DNA of 64,000 nt from Legionella moravica DSM 19234 (GTDB lineage: Bacteria; Pseudomonadota; Gammaproteobacteria; Legionellales; Legionellaceae). Below, piece by piece: positions 34,298 through 43,837 of the stretch (within the stretch, counting starts at the first letter, position 1; the number at the start of each line of letters is the position of its first letter). The position numbers were made by a program, and so were the translations under genes. The stretch is from NCBI RefSeq assembly GCF_000423305.1, contig NZ_AUHS01000018.1:1-64000 (forward strand), written 5' to 3'. Under the pieces are notes generated by a model. The model had not been told where the DNA came from, made no database searches, and was given only the letters and a program-made list of their open reading frames with translations.

Positions 34298-35818
34298 ATG
34301 ACAGATGAAAGGAATAAATTAGAAAATATAATAAGGCAAAAAATTCGTGCCGACAAATTAATGTTACTCAATGACAACTCACTGATTAGCATCCCTCCCA
34401 ATTTTGTCTGTTGCCTCATCGTTTTTAAAGAACTCTATGCCCAAATGAACCACATCTATCCTTTGATGTGGTTTGTATGCGCTTTATTAACCTTTATTGT
34501 GCATGGCAGCGCCTACCTCATTAATCGAATTCATGCGTTACCTTCACAAGGATATTTAAAATTTTTGATTATAATCGCTGCCGTCTATGGAACACTCTGG
34601 GGAATATCCGGTTCACTACTCATGCCTGATGACAACCAACAATCTCAAATGCTGATCATGATTATTGCCTTAGGGGTTTCTGCTGGGGGTCTGCTTACTT
34701 TTCAGCCTAATTTGACTGCAAGTTTTTTATTTTTAATATTTATGATTACACCAATAAATTTCTGGCTATTCATCCAGCATAGCTCAATCTATTGGTCGCT
34801 TGGAATGGCTTTGGCCATCTATTTATTTTTCATTATCATGGTATCGTGGAGAGGTAATCAACTTTTAAATAGCAACCTTAATTTAAGGTATGAAAATCTG
34901 GATTTAATCAATAGACTCATAAGCAACAATGCCATTTTACAAGAAAGTGAATCTCGATTTCGTTCTGCATTTAATTTTGCTGCAATAGGTATGGCGTTAG
35001 TTTCTCTGGAAGGAAGGTGGTTAAAAGTCAATCAATCAATGTGCCAAATTGTGGGATACACTGAAGAAGAATTACTAAAGATTGACTTTCAGACTATCAC
35101 CCATCCAGAAGATCTGGATCTCGATTTAAATTATGCCCATCAATTGTTAGATGGTGAAATCAGTTCCTACAACCTGGAAAAACGCTACATCAAAAAAGAC
35201 GGTACGATCATTTGGATATTACTCAGCGGCTCCTTAATACGAAATGCGGAGAACAAGCCACTCTATTTTATCGCGCAGGTTCAAAACATCGATGCCCAAA
35301 AAAAAGCGGAACAAGAGCTAAAATACATCGCATATCACGATGTATTAACAGGATTAGCTAATAGAAAACAGTTGGAATCATCCTTTCATCAGGCGATGTC
35401 TTTTGCAAAACGGCATCAAAATCAACTGGCAATTCTGTTCATGGATCTGGATAATTTTAAAGGAATCAATGATACCCTGGGGCATGATGTTGGAGATCTC
35501 TTGCTAATAGAAATAGGATCTCGATTAAAAAAAATCATACGTGAAACGGATATTCTTATCCGACAAGGTGGAGATGAATTTATAATCACGCTCACTGAGA
35601 TTTCTGATAATAATCAAATTGACACCGTTGCCAAGAAAATTTTAACCGAGATATGTAAGCCAATAAAAATAAAAAAACATCGGTTTGTCATTACCGTCAG
35701 TATTGGTATCAGCATTTACCCAAGGGATGGCCAAGAATTGAGCACACTTATCAAACAAGCCGATAAAGCACTCTATCGGGTAAAATCAGAAGGTAGAAAT
35801 AACTATCAATACATCTAA
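34298..35818 (+). CDS. Membrane PAS-GGDEF diguanylate cyclase
   Basis: From ATG 34298 (AGAG 6 nt upstream) the protein has about 506 aa: five to six membrane helices (residues 35-190), a PAS domain (about 215-330, FRSAFNFAAIGMALVSLEGR) and a C-terminal GGDEF domain (YHDVLTGLANRKQL, FMDLDNFKGINDTLGHDVGD, RQGGDEFIITL). The GGDEF site is intact, so it should make c-di-GMP. No EAL domain is present. A TTG start at 34232 is in frame but unsupported. Confidence 0.93.
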   Translation: MTDERNKLENIIRQKIRADKLMLLNDNSLISIPPNFVCCLIVFKELYAQMNHIYPLMWFVCALLTFIVHGSAYLINRIHALPSQGYLKFLIIIAAVYGTLWGISGSLLMPDDNQQSQMLIMIIALGVSAGGLLTFQPNLTASFLFLIFMITPINFWLFIQHSSIYWSLGMALAIYLFFIIMVSWRGNQLLNSNLNLRYENLDLINRLISNNAILQESESRFRSAFNFAAIGMALVSLEGRWLKVNQSMCQIVGYTEEELLKIDFQTITHPEDLDLDLNYAHQLLDGEISSYNLEKRYIKKDGTIIWILLSGSLIRNAENKPLYFIAQVQNIDAQKKAEQELKYIAYHDVLTGLANRKQLESSFHQAMSFAKRHQNQLAILFMDLDNFKGINDTLGHDVGDLLLIEIGSRLKKIIRETDILIRQGGDEFIITLTEISDNNQIDTVAKKILTEICKPIKIKKHRFVITVSIGISIYPRDGQELSTLIKQADKALYRVKSEGRNNYQYI

Positions 35819-35863
35819 CAAACTGGCTCAACACATACGATAACCAAGAGCCTATTCACAGAG

Positions 35864-36002
35864 ATATCCACAGAAAATGTGGATAAGTAATCCTTCTAAA
35901 AGGCACAATAAGCCACGAATAATCCTTACATGGTGTAGGCTTTTCGAAAAAATTGATTTTAAATTCAGTAGAACAATCAGAGAGTATTGAAAAATATCCA
36001 CA
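35864..36002. other. Cluster of three DnaA-box-like sites
   Basis: TGTGGATAA (35878-35886) is the complement of a consensus DnaA box TTATCCACA. ATATCCACA at 35864-35872 and again at 35994-36002 differ from consensus at one base. The first two form an 8-bp inverted repeat with a 5-nt loop. They lie in a 330-bp gene-free space between the GGDEF and exonuclease genes, which otherwise shows nothing. Confidence 0.45.
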
Positions 36003-36149
36003 GGAAGAAAGGGATGGACGTAGTAATCGCGAAACCGATATTAGCAATAAAAAAAATAAAAAAACAGTCTTGACGAGCATTATTTTTCATTTTTCAAAAA
36101 TTAAAAATTCTTTACCGGGTAAACATTGAGAAATGCTGTGTTCATTCAA

Positions 36150-37562
36150 TCAGGACAACTCAATGATCTGAGCCTTGCCATTTTTATCCTTCAAATAAGC
36201 CAGTAAAATTTTGTAAGCATCATAAGTAGAGCGTGATTGGGTTTCAGAATTAAAACACGTTCTCCATTGAGTTAAGGAAGCTTCATGCGCCACAGCCCCG
36301 AGATGTCGCCAGAGATGAAACACATTAAACTGGGTTATTTTGTTTATGGGGCAATGCTCCTTTATCGCTATAGCTCCTTTATAAGGCCATACCGCTCCCT
36401 GATACTCCTTTAATGATTCTAATAAGCGCATGTTATAGTCTTTAACATCCTCTTCCTCTATGCACGCTCCATTGCAACGTTTAAGCTGATAAGAAAAACA
36501 AGGGATCCCCTGCTCTACTCCACACAGCTGCGGACACAAATCATGATTTTTTATTAACTTCAGCAGGGTGCGTCTGGCTGCGGCAACGCTACGAAATGCG
36601 CCATAAATTCCATGCTGCAGCATTTCCCCCTCCTCCTCGATCTGCTCACGCGCAATAGAAAGGGTTAAATATCCTCGAGATTCACTTAATTTAAATCCTA
36701 CCAAAGTCTTTTTTCGTCTGAGCATGCGATTATAGAGCGGCATGTGTTTTTTAATCAGCTCCGACTCCAGCAATAAAGCGCTCAACTCACCTGCCGTAGG
36801 AATAAATTCTATACGCACTACTTGTTGACATAATGCAAATTCCTTTGCGTGAGTATAATCACCCGAAAAATGAGATAGCACCCTCTGTTTCAAATGAATA
36901 CTTTTTCCTATGTATAAAGGTAGCGTATTTTTTTCCCCATAAAAAATATAGACACCCGGGCTGTCTGGTAGTTGCGTGATATCGGTAGTTAATTTGGATG
37001 GAATACTGGACGTTTGATAAATCGTTTTAGCAGCAGCCAGTACCATTGGCCAGGAGTGTCGCTCCGCCATCGTTTGAATCACATCATGCAAAGCCGCAAC
37101 ATCCGCTTCTGCTCGATGATGCTGTGCTAATGAGACATTTAAAGATTGGGCAATATACGCCAGATTATAAGAATTCTGATGAGGATATAGTTGTTTTAAC
37201 AGTTTTATGGAACACAATACCGAAGCCTGATAAGTAATTCCTACTCGCTTGAATGCATTTTTAATAAAACCATAATCAAAACGAGCATTATGCGCCACAA
37301 AAATACAGCCCTGTAACTCATCCAACAACTCACTCGCAATTTCATCAAAGGACGGGGCATTGTCTACCATTTCAATGGTAATCCCGGTTAAGCGAGTGAT
37401 GACCTCTGAAATTGTACGTGTGGGTTTAATTAAACGATGCCAGGTCCTGACGACACCCCGCTCTGTCACAATTCGTACCGCTATTTCTGTAATTTCGTCT
37501 CGAGTAACGTGTAATCCAGTGGTTTCTATATCAACAAGCGCCCATTGAAAAGAATGCGTCAT
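36150..37562 (-). CDS. DEDDh exonuclease fused to a UvrC-like GIY-YIG domain
   Basis: The 470-aa protein has an N-terminal DnaQ-like exonuclease domain (residues 6-170): FQWALVDIETTGLHVTRDEI (ExoI), FVAHNARFDYGFI (ExoII) and HHRAEADVAAL (ExoIII). It is followed by a GIY-YIG domain (about 205-290): DSPGVYIFYGEKNTLPLYIG KSIHLKQRVLSHF. Such fusions related to E. coli Cho are known and are thought to act in nucleotide-excision-type repair. A Cys-rich region (LCPQLCGVEQGIPCFSYQLK RCNGACI) follows, as in Cho/UvrC relatives. It stands alone on the minus strand. Confidence 0.92.
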   Translation of the reverse strand: MTHSFQWALVDIETTGLHVTRDEITEIAVRIVTERGVVRTWHRLIKPTRTISEVITRLTGITIEMVDNAPSFDEIASELLDELQGCIFVAHNARFDYGFIKNAFKRVGITYQASVLCSIKLLKQLYPHQNSYNLAYIAQSLNVSLAQHHRAEADVAALHDVIQTMAERHSWPMVLAAAKTIYQTSSIPSKLTTDITQLPDSPGVYIFYGEKNTLPLYIGKSIHLKQRVLSHFSGDYTHAKEFALCQQVVRIEFIPTAGELSALLLESELIKKHMPLYNRMLRRKKTLVGFKLSESRGYLTLSIAREQIEEEGEMLQHGIYGAFRSVAAARRTLLKLIKNHDLCPQLCGVEQGIPCFSYQLKRCNGACIEEEDVKDYNMRLLESLKEYQGAVWPYKGAIAIKEHCPINKITQFNVFHLWRHLGAVAHEASLTQWRTCFNSETQSRSTYDAYKILLAYLKDKNGKAQIIELS

Positions 37563-37826
37563 AAAATCTCATCTCATTTAATAAATGAATAGCCTGCGAA
37601 AGCTCAATCCAACAGCTAGTGTAACAAGATGAGCGCATTTGTGCACGCATTGCCCAGAGTGTTCCCCTCCTTGGTGACTACCAATTTAACTGATTTCGCA
37701 AGCACAAGATCCAAGGTCACCATGAAATTCAACCAGAAAATCCATGCTGAGTGGGATCGACTCACCATGGATTTACCATATGTGTTTTGGAAATTAAGGG
37801 GCTATTTGAAAAAAATAGTCGGCATC

Positions 37827-39044
37827 TTAAACATTTTTATTTCGCTGATAAAAATCCCAATCTGTGTCACTTTGAAAAGAAGCAATTTTCTGCAATGACA
37901 GTTGATCGTCCCAAAGCCTGAAGGTTTCATAATAACTTTTTTGGCATGTATCTCGTTGACTCAGAACCAATGTACCCGGCTTCAAATCATTACTCGCAAC
38001 AACGTTACCAAATGTTGCTCCTTCAATGCCCATTATCGCTGGCTTGTCACCTTTCCAAACAGGAATTCGAGTAGGATAAAAATAGTCTGTAAGTTCATCG
38101 TATAAATAGATGTAATAATTGCCTGTTTTTGCATTCGTTCTAAGTTTGATGCCATTAGTGCAGCCATAATATTCATATGGAATAGTTTTTTCGTCTATTG
38201 CATAAAGATAAGCAATAAGCTCTCCGCCATTCTTCTGGTGTATTCTTGCTTTAAATGGTGAATTTAAAATCTGCTTTTTCATTTGAGCAATTACCGTATA
38301 ATGTTCCGCATCAGGACTTACAGTTCCATCCAGGCACGTAGTAGGAGAAGAAACCTCTGCTGAGCGAATAATAATCTGAGTTTTTGCTTTATCACTAAAT
38401 CCAACGTTGACTTTAAAATCATTATCCTCATCGACCAGCGCATAAGGCAATGATGAGTTAGCATCCAATAGTTCAGTGTAAGCTTTTTTAGAATATTCAT
38501 TAAGTTGGGTGCTTAGAGGGTAGATTTTAAATTTCACATGAAATGTAGGACATTTACCATCACTTGAATACACTACCTTTTTTAATAGGATGCTATGTTT
38601 TTGCAAAATAGGGAAAACGGGATGATTCACTACCTTAGGATCCTCATCGTGCAATTCTTTTAATAAAACAGATGATTGTAATATTTTAAGCTGCAAAATC
38701 CTGTCTTGATATTTACTCAGCAAACAATGCTCTATATTCAGCGAAAAAGCGCAATAATCTCGCTCTTTTAACCACATTTTTTGCTTATTAACAAAATCAG
38801 CAGGCTGTTTACTCTCCAGATGATAATATAGTTTTGAAAGGTGCCGATCGGCATCAGCCAGTTTTTCTGAATGACAGATGGCATGTTCTGTTTTGGTTCT
38901 GGCTTTATTGCAATTGAAACTTGTCACATAGATTTGGGACTTAGTGCCCGAAGGATTCGCTTTTAAAGATTCAGCCAAACAGTTTGATGCATGCATCAAA
39001 TTGAACAAAACTAAAAAGCTAAGAAAAAAACGCTGCTTTAACAT
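37827..39044 (-). CDS. Exported protein with N-terminal LprI-like domain
   Basis: From ATG 39044 (AAGGA 8-9 nt upstream) the protein is 405 aa. Residues 1-24 are a signal peptide (LSFLVLFNLMHASNCLAES). An LprI/DUF1311-like domain follows: FNCNKARTKTEHAICHSEKL and KMWLKERDYCAFSLNIEHCL with paired Cys. Residues 140-405 contain a second, unassigned domain beginning KCPTFHVKFKIYPLSTQLNE. LprI-like domains are known as lysozyme inhibitors. A broken relative lacking the LprI part lies immediately upstream (39147-39518). Confidence 0.8.
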   Translation of the reverse strand: MLKQRFFLSFLVLFNLMHASNCLAESLKANPSGTKSQIYVTSFNCNKARTKTEHAICHSEKLADADRHLSKLYYHLESKQPADFVNKQKMWLKERDYCAFSLNIEHCLLSKYQDRILQLKILQSSVLLKELHDEDPKVVNHPVFPILQKHSILLKKVVYSSDGKCPTFHVKFKIYPLSTQLNEYSKKAYTELLDANSSLPYALVDEDNDFKVNVGFSDKAKTQIIIRSAEVSSPTTCLDGTVSPDAEHYTVIAQMKKQILNSPFKARIHQKNGGELIAYLYAIDEKTIPYEYYGCTNGIKLRTNAKTGNYYIYLYDELTDYFYPTRIPVWKGDKPAIMGIEGATFGNVVASNDLKPGTLVLSQRDTCQKSYYETFRLWDDQLSLQKIASFQSDTDWDFYQRNKNV

Positions 39045-39146
39045 ATTATATTCCTTGACTATGAACTTGATTTTATTAGTCAGAGTGTGTTCTGACGATT
39101 CCATTTTCTATGTAATATTGGTTGTGCATTAATCTAAAAATCATGC

Positions 39147-39518
39147 TCAGAGCGAACATTCGAAACTTCTTGGTTCGCCATACCAACCAACATTAATTTT
39201 TAAGTTATCTTTTACATCTAACAGAGCAAACCTAAAAATGAATTGAGCTTTTCAGGTTCAAATACACTTAAGGGTAATCGATAACTTATTGAGCAAACCA
39301 ATAGGAGAGTGTTTAAAATTCAAATAAAAACTGGGGCATACTCCATGTGTACAAAAACTAAATTCATATAAAGAGAGATCGCGCTGATGAATGACTTTTA
39401 GAATTGGATTGATCCATTTTTTATAACGAGGGATTAAAGACTCTGCAGTTGAATGTGCAGTATTTAAAGTGCAAGCCGATAAAAAGAAAATGCTTAGAAT
39501 TCTTATTTTAATTTCCAT
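39147..39518 (-). pseudogene. Frameshifted lipoprotein, paralogue of the downstream gene
   Basis: ATG 39518 starts a lipoprotein signal (MEIKIRILSIFFLSAC, lipobox LSAC). The mature part VCPSFYLNFKHSPIGLLNKL aligns with KCPTFHVKFKIYPLSTQLNE of the intact neighbour. The frame stops at 39258, but another frame continues the match: RFALLDVKDNLKINVGWYGE aligned to PYALVDEDNDFKVNVGFSD, ending at 39147. It is therefore a frameshifted, truncated duplicate with a different (lipoprotein) N-terminus. Confidence 0.7.
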
Positions 39519-39750
39519 AATGTGTACCAGTTCCATCGGAGGTTAGTTCTTTTAAAACAGGCGAAGAATATCAAAATATTAAAAAAAATCAAAGAAAAAA
39601 CATACAATGTAAGGAACTATCAATATAAAAATAGCTCCCTACCCATGGGAAATACTCTGAACGGAAGAACATTGAGGAAGAGATAAGAGAGAATCACTTT
39701 TAAATTTCGAAACGACTGTTAATCGCTCAAAGAATTATCTCCCACAGTCA

Positions 39751-40185
39751 TTAGGCTATCGAAAATACTTTTACTCCCTCGCCCAGCACACAAGTTGCCT
39801 CAACAGCTTTCATTTTTTCAATATTGGTAACAGGATCGAGGAACCGATTAATGACCTTGAGTACATTATTATTATCCAGCATATACACGTAGGCCTGATT
39901 CACAGGACCCAACCCTGGTGCCTGTCGAATTTCATGAGTATAGGTCATACCACGGGAGGCCAGCATGCCTTTTTTACTGATAATCACATTATCAGGTGTA
40001 TAACTGGAAGAAAATTCAGGGGGAATTTCAGGTACAGAAGTTTTACAAAGATCCCAGTCAACTACATAGCGTATACCCAAACCATTATGCACTGCATCCA
40101 CAATGTGTTCATAACTTGCAAGCGGTGCAGCTTGCGCTTTAAGCGCAATAAACATACAGAGCGCAATTGATTTTTTCATTTTCAA
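39751..40185 (-). CDS. VirK-family exported protein
   Basis: The 144-aa protein has a signal peptide (MKMKKSIALCMFIALKAQAA) and a VirK-like domain: SYEHIVDAVHNGLGIRYVVD WDLCKT, with a second Cys in EATCVLGEG near the C-terminus that may form a disulfide. VirK-family proteins are small periplasmic proteins linked to virulence loci in several proteobacteria; their molecular function is unclear. An almost perfect Shine-Dalgarno (AAAGGAGGT) lies 5 nt before the ATG, predicting strong translation. Confidence 0.85.
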   Translation of the reverse strand: MKMKKSIALCMFIALKAQAAPLASYEHIVDAVHNGLGIRYVVDWDLCKTSVPEIPPEFSSSYTPDNVIISKKGMLASRGMTYTHEIRQAPGLGPVNQAYVYMLDNNNVLKVINRFLDPVTNIEKMKAVEATCVLGEGVKVFSIA

Positions 40186-40246
40186 CCTCCTTTGTTTTGA
40201 ATTTTATTCAGGCAAATCAGACTATAAACAACATGGATGTCTGATA

Positions 40247-40960
40247 TTATTGTTGCGTGTTCAAATCCAGCAACTCATTAATAAAAGCCATATGGCCCTC
40301 TTCATTGACAATATCCCAGGCTCGTTGATAGGCAGGACTCAAGGAGTTGTCCAACATCGTTTTAATACTTTCTTCAAATTCATTATCACGATTCAACTCA
40401 TGGTATACGTATTTTTGTATAGCCAACAAGTGTAAATGTGCTTTCACTGCGTTACTTTCAGATTCGTATTTAATCAATAATTTTGAAGTATCTAAACGGT
40501 CTGGAATATCCTTGTAAATGTATCGATGCAGTAATTCATGATAGATCACCATATTTAAATAACTGCCAGACAATGGCTTGTCATTCCCAGATTTTAAAAA
40601 ATTACGAATTTTAATCAAAAGCGGATAGCTCATTCCAGTAAAACGAGTATCACACAAAATAAAATTTACGGACAACTCCTTTCGGGAAAACGGGATATTA
40701 AATAATTGAGTAGTGGCAGTTAACAAGTGTTCACCGTCCTGCTCCCAGGCTATTGTAATCTTGGGCAACAAAGAATCCAACTCGTCAATCATTGCGGGTG
40801 AAATGGGCTTACTCTCGGTATTGCTGCACACTCCCATATCAAACAGTACACCGTACTCAAAAAACAAAATCGGGATGTTCGGAGAGTGAGCTGCCAATAG
40901 AGAAGTTCCTGAAATAACCAGCAACAAACATCCTGTGAGAAGTTTTATTTTTTTGTACAT
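40247..40960 (-). CDS. Exported protein with HExxH zinc-protease motif
   Basis: The 237-aa protein has a signal peptide (residues 1-23, LLTGCLLLVISGTSLLAA) and YHELLHRYIYKDI at residues 140-152, a classic H141-E-x-x-H145 zincin motif in a predicted helix. Candidates for the third ligand follow in KYESESNAVKAHLHLL (Glu166/Glu168 or His175). Two Cys lie in the N-terminal half. It looks like a small secreted metallopeptidase, but I cannot place it in a named family. It is 61 bp upstream of virK on the same strand, so both may be cotranscribed. Confidence 0.75.
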   Translation of the reverse strand: MYKKIKLLTGCLLLVISGTSLLAAHSPNIPILFFEYGVLFDMGVCSNTESKPISPAMIDELDSLLPKITIAWEQDGEHLLTATTQLFNIPFSRKELSVNFILCDTRFTGMSYPLLIKIRNFLKSGNDKPLSGSYLNMVIYHELLHRYIYKDIPDRLDTSKLLIKYESESNAVKAHLHLLAIQKYVYHELNRDNEFEESIKTMLDNSLSPAYQRAWDIVNEEGHMAFINELLDLNTQQ

Positions 40961-41284
40961 GAATGACCATCCTGTGCCAATGAACTCTGCCAGTCCTTAA
41001 TTCAGGCAAGAAAAGCAAAGCAACTGTCTTTTATGACTGGGAGCCAATGTATCTTAAATCAAAAGAAATTACCAACAAAGCTATGCCCTCACTAATCCAT
41101 GTTGCTGATATTAATTGGTGTCATTTTAAAGCTGAACTCATTTATTGTTGCCTGCGTGGGGATACTCTCTCTCAAACCCATAACTCAAGAAAAATCAAAG
41201 ACTTCTCTCATCAAAGATGATTAGCATTGAATTATTTATTTTTACATATTACGATGCTCACCAAAAAAAAATACAGGGATTTTC
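40961..41284. other. Divergent intergenic region
   Basis: About 320 bp between the HExxH-protein gene and the glycine-rich passenger gene, transcribed away from each other. It must hold both promoters; no clear box, repeat or RNA gene is visible. Confidence 0.45.
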
Positions 41285-43837
41285 ATGCTTAAATTAAAGG
41301 AATGGGTTTATTGTTTATTTCTTTTCGCCTCACCTTCTTTATACGCCTTAACCACACTCATTGTTACAGAAACCACTGATTCTAATCCGGGAGGCTTCGG
41401 AGCAGTTGGGGAACTGAGGTATTGGCTGAATACAATGAATCAAAATTTAAATACGATGCCTGATGATTATGCCATTATTTTTGATCATCCGATGACGATA
41501 CAACTCAATGGAATTCTGCCGATTATTAACAACTCATCAAATCCTGTAAAAATTACAATTGGTAATTCTGACCCGGCGTCTATAGTCACAATAGATGGTA
41601 ACAACGGTGCTTACAGCGGATTTTTCATTCCGATGGGAATTGTTACGATCCAAAATATGATCTTTCAGAACCTGACTGCAAAAGGAGGCGATGGTGGAAG
41701 CGGGATTTCTGGCGGTGGCGGCGGCATGGGTGCCGGAGGAGCTATTTACGCACCTCAAACTTTTTTAAATGGTTCCAATCCTGCAATCACCTTAGTGAAT
41801 GTATTGATACGCAATTGTTCTGCAGTTGGCGGAAATGGTGGAAACTATTTCAGCCTAATGTCTACGGGTAATGAAGGTGGCGGTGGCGGCGGTGGCTTTA
41901 GTGGAAATGGTGGTTCTATAACAACCACAGGAAGCACCGGTGGCGCTGGAGGTGGAGGGTTTGGGGGTAACGGAGGTGACGTCACTCTCTCAACCAGCGA
42001 TCCATCAGGTGGCGGCGGCGCTGGCGGCGGCGGCATAGGATCTCGTGCCACTTTAGGTATTCTGACAAACCTCGGAAATGGAGGATCGGATCAGAGCCCG
42101 GGTCTGGATGGGAACGGTTATGGTCTCAATGTTCTCGCTGGTTCCGGAGGAGGAGGTAACGCCGGAGGAGCAAATGCCGGCGGCGGTGGTGGAGGCAGCG
42201 GCATGCCCTCAGGGGGCGGCGGAGGGGGGAGCGCAGGGATGAATGGACAGCAACCTCAAGGAACAATTCCTCCGTTACGCAGACAAACTGTAGAACCTTC
42301 CGGGGGTAGTGGAGGAGATGGTGCGGGAAGCGGCGGTGGTGGAGTCGTTACCTTGGGGCCCATAACTAATGACTTTGATGGGCGCGCCGGAACTGGTGGT
42401 TATGGCGGTGGCGGTGGCGGTGCTGCTGGCATTGGGGCGTACGATGTCGGGTATACGCTGCAAGGCGGTACGGGAGGTATTGGCGGTGGCGGCGGCGGCG
42501 GCGGAGTTAATCAATCAAGTACGACATCTTCGGAAGGAGGCAACTCTCTTGGCGGTGGCGGAGGTGGTGGCGGTGGCCCCTCCAATGGTCTCACAGCTAT
42601 AGGTGGAGTGGATACAGGACATCTGGGAGGTGGAGCCGGAGGATATGGTGCCAATTCCGTTGGAATGGGCTTCGGTGGCGGAGGAGGCGGCGGAGGCAGC
42701 GGTCTCGGTGCTGCTGTCTTTGTGGACAGCAGTTTGAATTTCACGGTACAAGCACAATCGGGGACTCCAACCACCTTCGATACTCCAAGCAACTCAGTAC
42801 AAGCGGGAATTCATGGCACAGGAGGACCAGGAGGTTCTGATGGCTTCGATGGCTCCGCCTTGGGGAACAGTATTTTTCTAAGAACAGGATCTTCTCTCAC
42901 GTTCATGGCCCAAGATACCCAGGATCTCTTGACAATCGGAGCTCAGGTTGCATTCACAGATGATACTGTTTTTGGCACCGGTGGAACCAATGTTTTAATA
43001 AGAGGAAAGGGAACTGTTGTTTACAACGGAACATCAGATTATCAAGGAACGGTAAAAGTCGATAATGCGAATTTCAAAGTCAATGGTCAGATCAATCAGG
43101 CACCCGTTTTTGTCTGTAGAAACAGTAGCGTCAGTACACAAAGAGGCAAGCTTAGCGGCAGTGGAACACTGACTGGAAATGTCTTTGCCAACTCGGGAAC
43201 AATTTCTCCAGACACAGGCGCAACGCTCAGCCTCGGGAGCTTATCTCTAAATTCAACATCTGGAGGCGGCATAGGAAGCCTTGTTCATATCGAAATCAAC
43301 TCCAATGGCACCTCTTTGGTTGCCGTTAATGGACCGGCAACGCTGGCAGGTACTTTAGAAATCAATCTGGACTCAAACGCACAGCCAGGCCAATACACTG
43401 TGCTCACCTCATCAGGAATCACAGGTACCTTTGATACCGTCACCGTCACAGGTAATTCCTCCGGATTTGCAGGTCAAACCCCACTTTATACCCTCTCCTA
43501 TCTGCCTGTCGGAGCACCAACGTATGTGCAATTTAATTTCTTAGGCTATCCCCTTCCTCCTTCATCTGTTGATATTCCGGCTACAGTAAATGGCTCGCCA
43601 ATACTAAATCCTGCTGTTGTTTGTTGTGGCAGACCTGTTATTCTAGGACCATTACCAGTACCCGGAGCAGGCCCTACCACTTATTCCATTATCAATCAGA
43701 CGGGTAATGTCACATGTCACATTGGACAAACCACATCTCAAACGTATCTGAAGATGAATGGTAAAAACGGTTCCTGCACCATCATAGGCACCAAAGATGG
43801 TATCGTTTCTAATCCTTTAAAGGTAATAGCCCCATGA
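41285..43837 (+). CDS. Glycine-rich autotransporter-passenger-like surface protein
   Basis: The 850-aa protein has a signal peptide (residues 1-22). A beta-helix entry follows (TTLIVTETTDSNPGGFGAVG ELRYWL; NPAITLVNVLIRNCSA), then residues 130-500 with dense GGGG clusters, resembling PE_PGRS-style or autotransporter passengers. Residues 560-740 have repeats such as SGSGTLTGNVFANSGTISPD, typical of autotransporter passenger strands. It ends GTKDGIVSNPLKVIAP with no C-terminal barrel. The next gene, overlapping by 4 nt, encodes a separate beta-barrel, so export or anchoring may be split between two proteins. Codon composition of the glycine tract is unusually G+C-rich for the window. Confidence 0.85.
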   Translation: MLKLKEWVYCLFLFASPSLYALTTLIVTETTDSNPGGFGAVGELRYWLNTMNQNLNTMPDDYAIIFDHPMTIQLNGILPIINNSSNPVKITIGNSDPASIVTIDGNNGAYSGFFIPMGIVTIQNMIFQNLTAKGGDGGSGISGGGGGMGAGGAIYAPQTFLNGSNPAITLVNVLIRNCSAVGGNGGNYFSLMSTGNEGGGGGGGFSGNGGSITTTGSTGGAGGGGFGGNGGDVTLSTSDPSGGGGAGGGGIGSRATLGILTNLGNGGSDQSPGLDGNGYGLNVLAGSGGGGNAGGANAGGGGGGSGMPSGGGGGGSAGMNGQQPQGTIPPLRRQTVEPSGGSGGDGAGSGGGGVVTLGPITNDFDGRAGTGGYGGGGGGAAGIGAYDVGYTLQGGTGGIGGGGGGGGVNQSSTTSSEGGNSLGGGGGGGGGPSNGLTAIGGVDTGHLGGGAGGYGANSVGMGFGGGGGGGGSGLGAAVFVDSSLNFTVQAQSGTPTTFDTPSNSVQAGIHGTGGPGGSDGFDGSALGNSIFLRTGSSLTFMAQDTQDLLTIGAQVAFTDDTVFGTGGTNVLIRGKGTVVYNGTSDYQGTVKVDNANFKVNGQINQAPVFVCRNSSVSTQRGKLSGSGTLTGNVFANSGTISPDTGATLSLGSLSLNSTSGGGIGSLVHIEINSNGTSLVAVNGPATLAGTLEINLDSNAQPGQYTVLTSSGITGTFDTVTVTGNSSGFAGQTPLYTLSYLPVGAPTYVQFNFLGYPLPPSSVDIPATVNGSPILNPAVVCCGRPVILGPLPVPGAGPTTYSIINQTGNVTCHIGQTTSQTYLKMNGKNGSCTIIGTKDGIVSNPLKVIAP

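Noticed and set aside
35856-36080. 74-codon minus-strand frame in the DnaA-box region
   Set aside because: Low-complexity hydrophobic start, no ribosome site, no family resemblance.
41845-42792. Proline-rich and alanine-rich open frames antisense to the glycine-rich gene
   Set aside because: They are the mirror of GGN codon runs; no ribosome sites, and the sense frame has signal peptide and coupled neighbour.
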